Source: Pandoraea thiooxydans
Lineage (GTDB): Bacteria; Pseudomonadota; Gammaproteobacteria; Burkholderiales; Burkholderiaceae
Reading direction: 5' to 3'
NCBI RefSeq assembly: GCF_001931675.1
Contig: NZ_CP014839.1
Coordinates: 2,480,001 to 2,544,000 of the forward strand
DNA length: 64,000 bases
Shown one piece after another: positions 57,688-64,000 of the stretch (positions are counted from its first letter, which is position 1; each line of letters begins with the position of its first letter). A model generated the notes under the pieces. That model was not told the DNA's origin. It saw nothing but the letters and a program-made list of their open reading frames with translations, and made no database searches. A program made the translations under genes and the position numbers.

Positions 57688-58973
57688 GCCCGCTCCACCG
57701 ATAGCTTGAGAAAGTGGGCGGAACACGAAATGCACGGGTCGTAGTTGCGGATGCTGCGCTCGCAGCCGTCGCGAATGACGTCGTCGGATCGATCCAGCAG
57801 CGAGCTGGCCACCGCGACCAGGTCCGCCTCCATGCTGGACTGGTTTTGCGAGGTCGGCGGCACGATGCGCGCGGCGTCGATGGTGCCGTCGGCGGCGAAC
57901 GCGTAGCGATGCCAGCATATGCCGCGCGGCGCTTCGGTACAGCCGAAACCGACGCCCGCGCGCGGCTCGACCGGCACCGCTGCCAGGGCCGGCGGCTCGT
58001 AAGCGGCGATCAGCCGCAAGGCCTCGTCGCACGCGTAGGCGATTTCGAGCGAACGTACGATGATGCTGCGAAACGGGTTATTGCATACGGGACCGAGCCC
58101 CGCCTCGCCTGCCAGCTCCCGAAGCCAGGCCGGCAGGCGGTCGAAGTTCAGCGCGTAGCGTGCGAGCGGCCCGACCAGATAGGCGCCGCGCCGTCTGAGC
58201 AGCGAGTGCAGCGCGGTCGAATGGCGCACGTGCCGCTCCTCGAATTCGCTTTCGTAGGCATCGATGCCGATGTCGATATCGCGATTCGAGACCAGGCGGC
58301 CCTCATTGAACGGATATTCGTCCGGGTGGCGCAGCGCGACGAATTCGTAGTCGCGCTCCAGTTCGGGAAACGGAAACGTCGCCACCCATCGCACCAGCTT
58401 GATCGCCAGCTCGCGCGCGCGCTCGAGGCTGGCGGCAACCGGGGCCAATTCGGCCCGCGTGGGCAGACGGTGAAAACCGCCGACCTTGACGTTGACCGGA
58501 TGAATTTCGCGCCCGCCCAGCACCCGCATCAATTCGTTGCCGGCTTTTTTCAGGGCGAGGCCGTCGCGCACCGCGTCGCCGTGTTCGCGCGCCAAGGCGA
58601 TGGCGTCGGGGTAGCCGAGAAAATCCGGCGCATGAAGCATCACCACGTGCAGCGCATGGCTCTCGATCCATTCGCCGCAATACAGCAGCCTGCGCAACGC
58701 CCTGAGTTGCCCGTCGACCCGCACTCCGAAGGCATTCTCGATCGCATGCACCGCGCTCATTTGGTAAGCGACCGGGCAAATACCGCAGATGCGCGCGACG
58801 ATGTCGGGCGTCTCGGCATAGCCGCGCCCGCGCAGCATCGCCTCGAACAGGCGCGGCGGCTCGAAGATTTCGAGCCGCGCGGACGTCACGCGCCCGTCGC
58901 GAATGCGCAGGTCGAGCGCGCCCTCGCCTTCGACGCGCGCGAGATAATCGACGTGGATTCTTTTAGTCGCCAT
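57684..58973 (-). CDS. hydA: [NiFe] hydrogenase large (alpha) subunit, group 3b-like
   Basis: A 429-residue catalytic subunit. The L1 motif [10 protein letters not shown] (about residues 60-69) and L2 motif DPCISCSAH near the C-terminus supply the four cysteines binding Ni and Fe. A nine-residue tail after the motif's histidine (FLKLSVERA) is the expected cleavage target of the protease encoded next. Small size, [14 protein letters not shown] start and the company of beta, gamma and delta subunits indicate a cytosolic NAD(P)-linked group 3b (sulfhydrogenase-type) enzyme. Start ATG at 58973 overlaps the delta gene by 11 bases. The name hydA here is the Pyrococcus scheme, not [FeFe] HydA. Confidence 0.95.
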   Translation of the reverse strand: MATKRIHVDYLARVEGEGALDLRIRDGRVTSARLEIFEPPRLFEAMLRGRGYAETPDIVARICGICPVAYQMSAVHAIENAFGVRVDGQLRALRRLLYCGEWIESHALHVVMLHAPDFLGYPDAIALAREHGDAVRDGLALKKAGNELMRVLGGREIHPVNVKVGGFHRLPTRAELAPVAASLERARELAIKLVRWVATFPFPELERDYEFVALRHPDEYPFNEGRLVSNRDIDIGIDAYESEFEERHVRHSTALHSLLRRRGAYLVGPLARYALNFDRLPAWLRELAGEAGLGPVCNNPFRSIIVRSLEIAYACDEALRLIAAYEPPALAAVPVEPRAGVGFGCTEAPRGICWHRYAFAADGTIDAARIVPPTSQNQSSMEADLVAVASSLLDRSDDVIRDGCERSIRNYDPCISCSAHFLKLSVERA

Positions 58974-59739
58974 GGGCCTCGCTCTCTTTGCGAAACGGCT
59001 CGGCCGCGGCGTTGAAGGTTCGCAAGGCACGGAAGACGTCGCGCCGCGTCGCGCCGAGCGTTTGCCATTGGCGCGCCAGCGATGCGGTGTTGGGTGTTTC
59101 CATCGGACCGTAGCAGCCATAGCAGCCGCGCCGGAACGACGGGCACAGCGCCCCGCAGCCGGCGTGCGTGACGGGCCCCAGGCATGGCGTGCCCTGCACC
59201 ATCACGCAGACGTTGCCCTGCTGCTTGCACTCGACGCACACGCTGTGCGCGGCGATCGCCGGCTTGCGCCCCGCCAGAAACGCGGCAATCACTTCGAGGA
59301 GTTGGGTCTTGTTGATCGGGCAACCGCGCAATTCGTAGTCGACCGCCACATGCGCCGAAATCGGCGTCGAGGTCGACAGCGTGTCGATGTATTGCGGCGA
59401 GGCATAGACCGCCGCGACGAATTCGTCGATGTCGGCAAAATTGCGCAGCGCCTGGATGCCGCCGGCGGTCGCGCAGGCGCCGATGGTGACGAGGAATTTC
59501 GATTGCCGCCGCACGCGCCGGATGCGCCGCGCGTCGTGTTCGGTGGTGATCGACCCCTCGACCAGCGACAGGTCATAGGTGCCGCCGGCCGTCGCGCTCG
59601 ACGCTTCGGGGAAGTTGGCGATCTCCACCGCGTCCGCGAGCAGCAGGAGTTCGTCCTCGCAGTCGAGCAGGGAGAGCTGGCAGCCGTCGCACGAGGCGAA
59701 TTTCCAGACGGCCAGCCGAGGACGCTTGCGTTCGCTCAT
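58963..59739 (-). CDS. hydD: [NiFe] hydrogenase small (delta) subunit
   Basis: A 258-residue electron-transfer subunit without twin-arginine signal, so cytoplasmic. Proximal cluster cysteines in [13 protein letters not shown], and distal ones in [41 protein letters not shown] and RGCYGCYGP: enough for several 4Fe-4S clusters, as in group 3 delta subunits. The start at 59739 is one base from the gamma-subunit stop. It carries electrons between the Ni-Fe site and the flavoprotein. Confidence 0.95.
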   Translation of the reverse strand: MSERKRPRLAVWKFASCDGCQLSLLDCEDELLLLADAVEIANFPEASSATAGGTYDLSLVEGSITTEHDARRIRRVRRQSKFLVTIGACATAGGIQALRNFADIDEFVAAVYASPQYIDTLSTSTPISAHVAVDYELRGCPINKTQLLEVIAAFLAGRKPAIAAHSVCVECKQQGNVCVMVQGTPCLGPVTHAGCGALCPSFRRGCYGCYGPMETPNTASLARQWQTLGATRRDVFRALRTFNAAAEPFRKESEAHGD

Positions 59740-59740
59740 C

Positions 59741-60595
59741 TCAGACCTCGCGCACGGTGAAAATGCCGGCGATCGCGTCATAGCGCATGACCGGCCCGTC
59801 CTTGCAAATGAACGCCGGGCCGAACTGGCAGTGTCCGCACAGGCCGATCGCACACTTCATATTACGCTCCATCGACAGATAAATATGCTCGTCGGCCACG
59901 CCCCGCTCGCGCAGGGCGCTGAGCACGAAGCGCATCATGATTTCCGGGCCGCACACCAGCGCGGTGGTCTCGCGCGGGTCGAATTCCGCTTGCGCGATCA
60001 GCGCCGGCACCACGCCGACGTGCCCGCGCCAGCCGGGCTCGGCGTGATCGACGGTGACTTCGACGTCGACGTCGAAACGCCGGCGCCACTGCGCCAGCTC
60101 GCTGCGATAGAGCATCTCGCCGGGATTGCGGCAGCCGAACAGGATCGTCACCCGGCCGTAGCGGGCACGCTCGGCGAGGATCGCGCGGATCGCCGGACGC
60201 AGCGGCGCGAGGCCCAGCCCGCCCGCGACGATCAGCACGTCCGTGCCGGCGGCGGCCGCCACCGGCCAGGCGGTGCCGAATGGCCCGCGCACCCCGAGGG
60301 TCGCGCCCGGGCGGAGCTGTCCGAGCGCGCGGCTGACCGCCCCGACTTCGCGGACGGTATGCACGAAAGTATCGGTATCGGATGCGGCGCCACTCATGCT
60401 GACAGCGACCTCGCCGACGCCGAACGCATACAGCATGTTGAATTGCCCTGGCGCGAATGCGGGCGGCGCGCCGGATAGCGGCGCGAGCTCGAGCGTGACG
60501 ACGCCGGCCAACTCCCGGCGCCGGCGCGCCACGCGATAGACGCTCGGTGTGAAGGCATTGGCGGGCATGGCCCGAGCCGGGTCAGCGCTTGCCAT
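59741..60595 (-). CDS. hydG: Hydrogenase gamma subunit, FAD/NAD(P)-binding flavoprotein
   Basis: A 284-residue ferredoxin-NADP reductase-like protein (sulfide dehydrogenase/PyrK type). The FAD-binding barrel contains [16 protein letters not shown], the nucleotide-binding part [12 protein letters not shown] and [11 protein letters not shown], and the C-terminal 2Fe-2S loop has cysteines in [23 protein letters not shown]. It would connect the hydrogenase with NAD(P)H. Starts at ATG 60595 or 60568; the former overlaps the upstream gene by 14 bases. Not related to the HydG radical enzyme of [FeFe] systems. Confidence 0.93.
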   Translation of the reverse strand: MASADPARAMPANAFTPSVYRVARRRRELAGVVTLELAPLSGAPPAFAPGQFNMLYAFGVGEVAVSMSGAASDTDTFVHTVREVGAVSRALGQLRPGATLGVRGPFGTAWPVAAAAGTDVLIVAGGLGLAPLRPAIRAILAERARYGRVTILFGCRNPGEMLYRSELAQWRRRFDVDVEVTVDHAEPGWRGHVGVVPALIAQAEFDPRETTALVCGPEIMMRFVLSALRERGVADEHIYLSMERNMKCAIGLCGHCQFGPAFICKDGPVMRYDAIAGIFTVREV

Positions 60596-61052
60596 AGACG
60601 TCGAGAATCTGCAGGCGGGTGGCATGCAGCCGCCGGGTCACCACCGGCAGGAAGCGCTTCATCATTTCGTAGCCGAAGTCATGATCGGCCTCGCACTTGC
60701 CGCGCAGGCACGCGGCGTCGATGCCGATCACGCGCGTGAGCGCCACGGCGCGCGCGTCGAACATCCAGCGATACGGCGGCACCACCCAGGACGCGCCGAG
60801 GATCTCGCCTTGCCCAAGGGTGGCGAATACCACCGGCGCGCGGCCGGGTTCGGCGATTTCGAGCGCGACGCGGCCGTGGCGAATGACGAAAAATTCGTCG
60901 GCCGGCTCGCCTTCGCGGAACACGTACTGCTCGGCGTCGAAGCGCCGGTTGCGCGCGCAGCCGGCGACCAGCCGCAGGTGCTCGGCAGTGAAGCCGGCGA
61001 AGAACGGGTGTTCCTGCAGAATGTGTTCAAGTCCCTCCATGCGGGTCTCCAT
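60582..61052 (-). CDS. Cyclic nucleotide-binding domain protein, no HTH
   Basis: A 156-residue protein consisting of one cNMP-binding beta-barrel ([56 protein letters not shown]) plus a helix. The DNA-binding winged helix of CRP/FNR regulators is missing. Such a small protein lies between beta and gamma subunit genes and overlaps the end of hydB by 26 bases. It may be a regulatory subunit or sensor for the hydrogenase; whether it binds a nucleotide is unknown. Confidence 0.9.
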   Translation of the reverse strand: METRMEGLEHILQEHPFFAGFTAEHLRLVAGCARNRRFDAEQYVFREGEPADEFFVIRHGRVALEIAEPGRAPVVFATLGQGEILGASWVVPPYRWMFDARAVALTRVIGIDAACLRGKCEADHDFGYEMMKRFLPVVTRRLHATRLQILDVYGKR

Positions 61053-62259
61053 CGGAGCTCCGCTGCGCGGGTTCGGCCGCACCGCGCAACGCGTCGATCT
61101 CCTCGGTAATGTCGATGCCTACCGGACACCAGGTGATGCAGCGTCCGCAGCCGACGCAGCCGGAAGTGCCGAACTGGTCGATCCAGTTGGCCAGCTTGTG
61201 GGTCAGCCACTGCCGGTAGCGCGCCTGCGTGGTGTGGCGCACGCTGCCGCCGTGGATATATGAGAAATCCAGGGTGAAGCAGGAGTCCCAACGGCGCACC
61301 CTTTGTGCCGAAGCGCCGGCAAGATCGCTATGGTCTTCCACGGTGGTGCAGAAGCAGGTCGGGCACACCATGGTGCAGTTGCCGCAGCTCAGGCATCGAT
61401 CGGCCACCTCGGCCCAGCGCGGATGGCCCGGATTGTCCTGCAGCAGTGCCTTGATGCCGTCGGTATGCATGGTGCGGCCCATCTGGCCGGCGGTGCGCGC
61501 GACGATGGCCCGCGCGGCGGCAAGCTGCGCGTCGCTGGGCGGACCGTGCGGCACCTGGCCGAGCAGTGCGGCGCCGGCCTCGCTGCCGACCTCGACGAGA
61601 AAATCGCCGCCGGCCGCATCCGGCGTGCCCGATTCTTCCGGCCACGGATGGAGTTCGGTCAGCGCCAGATCGAATCCGGCGTCGGCTTTCGGGCCGGTTT
61701 GCATGGAAGCGCAGAAGCACGTGCCGCCGGCCGTGCCGCAGTTGAGCGCAACGATAAACGTGCCGGCGCGACGCGAGGCATAGCCCTGATCGACGTAGGC
61801 GCCCTCCTGAAAGACCCGGTCCTGGATCGCGATGGCGTGCAACTCGCAGGCGCGCACCCCGACGAAAGCGAATCGTTCGGGCGCTTGCGGTGCCTCGCCG
61901 CTTCCCTCTTCGCTCCCCTCGCCGCCTTCGATCGTCATGCCGGCCTGCCCGAGATGCGCGGTAAAAAGCAGCTCGAGCGGCGGATGCAGGAAGCGCTTCC
62001 AGGATTGCGGGCCGACCGCATAGCCAAACAGCGCCTGGTCGTCGCGCCGCTCGAGCCGGTAGCTGCCGGGCGCCTGGCGATCGGTCCAGCCGGCCGGCAA
62101 ATCCTGCACGCCGGCGATGTCGTCGTAGACGATCGCGCCGTCACGCACGGTCGGCCCGATCACCCGATAGCGGCGCTCGATGAGGCCATCGATCAGCGCC
62201 TGCAAGCCGTCTCGCGACAGGATCGCGGTTTGGCCGATGGCGAGAGGCGTCTGGTTCAT
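61027..62259 (-). CDS. hydB: Hydrogenase beta subunit, two 4Fe-4S clusters
   Basis: A 410-residue iron-sulfur protein. A region with conserved cysteines ([28 protein letters not shown]) precedes two ferredoxin motifs: [16 protein letters not shown] (about 288-303) and [14 protein letters not shown] (about 369-382). This matches the beta subunit of group 3b hydrogenases and anaerobic sulfite reductase subunit A-like proteins. First structural gene; start ATG at 62259, 89 bases after the CBS gene stop. It passes electrons from the FeS clusters to the flavoprotein. Confidence 0.94.
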   Translation of the reverse strand: MNQTPLAIGQTAILSRDGLQALIDGLIERRYRVIGPTVRDGAIVYDDIAGVQDLPAGWTDRQAPGSYRLERRDDQALFGYAVGPQSWKRFLHPPLELLFTAHLGQAGMTIEGGEGSEEGSGEAPQAPERFAFVGVRACELHAIAIQDRVFQEGAYVDQGYASRRAGTFIVALNCGTAGGTCFCASMQTGPKADAGFDLALTELHPWPEESGTPDAAGGDFLVEVGSEAGAALLGQVPHGPPSDAQLAAARAIVARTAGQMGRTMHTDGIKALLQDNPGHPRWAEVADRCLSCGNCTMVCPTCFCTTVEDHSDLAGASAQRVRRWDSCFTLDFSYIHGGSVRHTTQARYRQWLTHKLANWIDQFGTSGCVGCGRCITWCPVGIDITEEIDALRGAAEPAQRSSDGDPHGGT

Positions 62260-62348
62260 CGTGTTTGGCGCGTCGGGCGCCGATATGCCTGGCGCGGTGC
62301 AGCGGGGTCGAGCGACGGCGGCCCGCGCAGCGGCATCTCGGCGTGAGG

Positions 62349-63038
62349 CTAGAGGCCGATGGGAATCGGCGGCTGCTCGGTGTGATCCACCACGCTCTTG
62401 ACGCCGGGTATGCGCTCGGCCGCCACGCGCACCGCGTCGACGGCGGCCTGCGAGCGGAACACGCCCCACAAATGTACGACGCCGTCACGCACGATCACGC
62501 CGCGTCCGGCGAAGCCCCAAGGCTGATCCTCCAGCTCCGCCAGAAGCCGCTCGCGTATTTCGCGGTCCGAAACGAATTCGTCGGCCGCCGATGGCGCCGA
62601 GCTGCTGGCAAGCGCCTGGACCAGATTGGCACGGCTGACCAATCCGACCACCTTGCCCCCGCGCAACACCGGCACCCGTTTGATGCCGCGGGTCTCGAGC
62701 AGGCTCGCGACGTCGCCCAGCGGCGTCTGTTCGTCGACCGAGATGACGTCCCGGGTCATCACGTCGGCGACCAGGAGGCCATGCGATTTGACGTATTCCT
62801 GCGCCTGCGCATCGGTCGAAAACAATCCGAGCCACCAGGACCGGTGCGGCTTGTCCGTACCGATTTCGGCGCGCCGGATCAGATCGCCTTCGCTGACGAC
62901 ACCGACCAGTTTGCCGCCGTCGTCGATAACCGGGGCGCCGCTGATGCGGTGCTCCAAAAAGAGGTTGGCGACATCGCGAATCGTCGCATTGGGTTTGACT
63001 GAAATGACGTTCGGCGTCATGACATCGAGAGCACGCAT
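62349..63038 (-). CDS. Tandem CBS plus BON domain protein
   Basis: A 229-residue protein with two CBS domains (VMTPNVISVKPNATIRDV to about residue 56; DVMTRDVISVDEQTPLGD at 90-140) and a C-terminal BON domain (VIVRDGVVHLWGVFRSQAAV, GVKSVVDHT). CBS pairs bind adenosine nucleotides and sense energy state; BON domains bind membranes or ligands. It is first in the minus-strand run leading into the hydrogenase, with an FNR-like site upstream, suggesting a regulatory or stress role at low oxygen. Confidence 0.93.
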   Translation of the reverse strand: MRALDVMTPNVISVKPNATIRDVANLFLEHRISGAPVIDDGGKLVGVVSEGDLIRRAEIGTDKPHRSWWLGLFSTDAQAQEYVKSHGLLVADVMTRDVISVDEQTPLGDVASLLETRGIKRVPVLRGGKVVGLVSRANLVQALASSSAPSAADEFVSDREIRERLLAELEDQPWGFAGRGVIVRDGVVHLWGVFRSQAAVDAVRVAAERIPGVKSVVDHTEQPPIPIGL

Positions 63039-63485
63039 TGTCCGTCTCCTGACGAGGTATTAAGGCATTAACGGATCCGAATGCAATTCCGGACTCCAAT
63101 CGATACTGCGATCGCATTCCAGCTTAGCCCTGTGCGCCGGCACGCTCTTGATATTTGTCAACCGACGGGCACGCATGTCGGTCATCGCCGCACCCGCGCA
63201 GGATGCAAAGCACGCCACGGCACGAAAATTGCGTCCCGCGCGTGAGCGGCGAAGGCCGTCGCACGATCCGGTCCGACAGCCGCGGATGGCCTCGGCAACC
63301 AATTCGGTATGTGGTGCGCCCTGCGGGAATCCGCGCTCGGCAAGCCGCCGTCGCAACTCGCGGGCGCAAATAAGCGCGACGCATCAAATCAATTGAAATA
63401 CAATTAAAACAATCCTGATTCGATAATTTACAAGCGAGTGCCGATCGGGCCGCACGTGTGCCGCTTTCCCATTGCCTGTATCGAT
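63039..63485. other. Divergent intergenic region, CBS/hydrogenase run and IclR gene
   Basis: 447 bases with no supported gene. It holds an FNR-like box at 63148-63161 and, on its IclR side, an AT-rich tract at 63375-63430 that probably contains the IclR promoter. Confidence 0.5.
63148..63161. promoter_or_regulatory. FNR/ANR-like box upstream of the CBS/hydrogenase run
   Basis: TTGAT-ATTT-GTCAA matches the FNR consensus at 9 of 10 positions. A minus-strand -10-like TAAGCT at 63121-63126 is centred 31 bases away, the same spacing as at glgA. The site lies 110 bases upstream of the CBS gene start. Confidence 0.6.
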
Positions 63486-64000
63486 ATGCCAAAAAAGACG
63501 CTCCCCACCCCGGGCGAATCGCAACGCGAGCCACGCGAGCCGCGCTCGTCGCTGTTCGTCGGCTCCACCGAAAAAGCCTTTCAGGTCCTGCATGCGTTCG
63601 ACGGTCCGAGCCGCCATATGACGCTGGCCGATATCGCGCGCAGTTCGGGGCTCGATCGCAGCGCGACGCAGCGGGTGGTGTACACGCTCGAGAACCTGGG
63701 CTACCTGTATCGCGTCCCGGAGACGCGCAACTACGGCCTGACGCCGAAGGTATTGCAGTTTTCCTACAATTACGTGCGCGCCAACGAGTTGATCGACAAG
63801 GCGTCGCCCTACCTGCTCGACATCAGCCGGCGGGTCGGCGAGACCACCAATCTGCAGGAACTCGACGGTAACGAGATCGTGTTCGTGGCGCGCTTTCCCG
63901 GGCACCATCTGGTCAATATCGACATCGTGGTGGGCAGCCGCCTGCCGGCGCTTTTCACCGCGTCGGGCACGGCGATCCTGGCGCGCCTGCCGCAAGAGCG
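63486..64000 (+). CDS. IclR family transcriptional regulator, partial (runs off window)
   Basis: The first 171 residues of an IclR-type regulator. After a basic/proline tail, the winged HTH is VGSTEKAFQVLHAFDGP, MTLADIARSSGLDRSATQRVVYTLENLGYL, then the effector GAF-like domain begins (LDISRRVGETTNLQELDGNEIVFVARFPG). The ATG is at 63486. The frame is open to the end of the window. The divergent CBS/hydrogenase run may or may not be a target; IclR proteins often regulate the genes transcribed away from them. Confidence 0.9.
   Translation, partial: MPKKTLPTPGESQREPREPRSSLFVGSTEKAFQVLHAFDGPSRHMTLADIARSSGLDRSATQRVVYTLENLGYLYRVPETRNYGLTPKVLQFSYNYVRANELIDKASPYLLDISRRVGETTNLQELDGNEIVFVARFPGHHLVNIDIVVGSRLPALFTASGTAILARLPQE

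Overview
The window is GC-rich, tightly packed bacterial chromosome. Its gene content suggests a Burkholderiaceae-type betaproteobacterium: many LysR, AraC and IclR regulators, a 16-strand-type porin, split MacAB efflux, and a PEP synthase/glycogen/hydrogenase block. No rRNA, tRNA, CRISPR array or intact insertion sequence was seen. The genus cannot be fixed from the sequence alone.

Layout. (1) 1-5192: a partial SDR gene divergent from an AraC regulator, then an XRE-cupin regulator divergent from an MFS transporter, a GST and a class II aldolase. (2) 5534-16678: seven minus-strand genes (acyl-CoA ligase, acyl-CoA dehydrogenase, MFS carrier, SdsA-type alkyl sulfatase, porin, alcohol dehydrogenase, aldehyde dehydrogenase) divergent from a LysR gene. 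Together they can take an alkyl sulfate through alcohol, aldehyde and acid to acyl-CoA. (3) 16912-24000: an MFS/LysR pair, a GH114 glycosidase-like gene, a CMD-family protein/peroxiredoxin/SDR group and a LysR gene. (4) 24506-29301: a tripartite efflux operon (outer membrane factor, adaptor, ATPase, permease). (5) about 29.3-37.7 kb: an AT-richer accessory island with a P-loop NTPase, two probable HEPN-domain proteins plus a weaker HEPN-like candidate, a SnoaL-like protein, a protein of unknown function and an AraC remnant. This is the best candidate for an undescribed, possibly defence-related, locus.

(6) 37712-51958: central and storage carbon genes. ppsA-pfkB run on the plus strand, glgA-glgP on the minus strand, and glgB with a fused glgX-malQ on the plus strand. 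(7) 52015-63038: one long minus-strand operon-like run encoding a CBS/BON protein, a group 3b-like NAD(P)-linked [NiFe] hydrogenase (beta, gamma, delta, alpha), a stand-alone cyclic-nucleotide-binding-domain protein, a maturation protease and hypA, hypF, hypC, hypD, hypE. hypB is absent and HypA lacks its zinc site. (8) An IclR-type regulator begins at 63486 and runs off the end.

Blocks 6 and 7 appear to share low-oxygen control. There is a perfect FNR/ANR-type box in the glgA-glgB divergent promoter, a one-mismatch box upstream of the CBS/hydrogenase run and a weaker one upstream of ppsA. The inferred theme is anaerobic or microaerobic storage and mobilisation of glycogen coupled to disposal or recovery of reductant as hydrogen.
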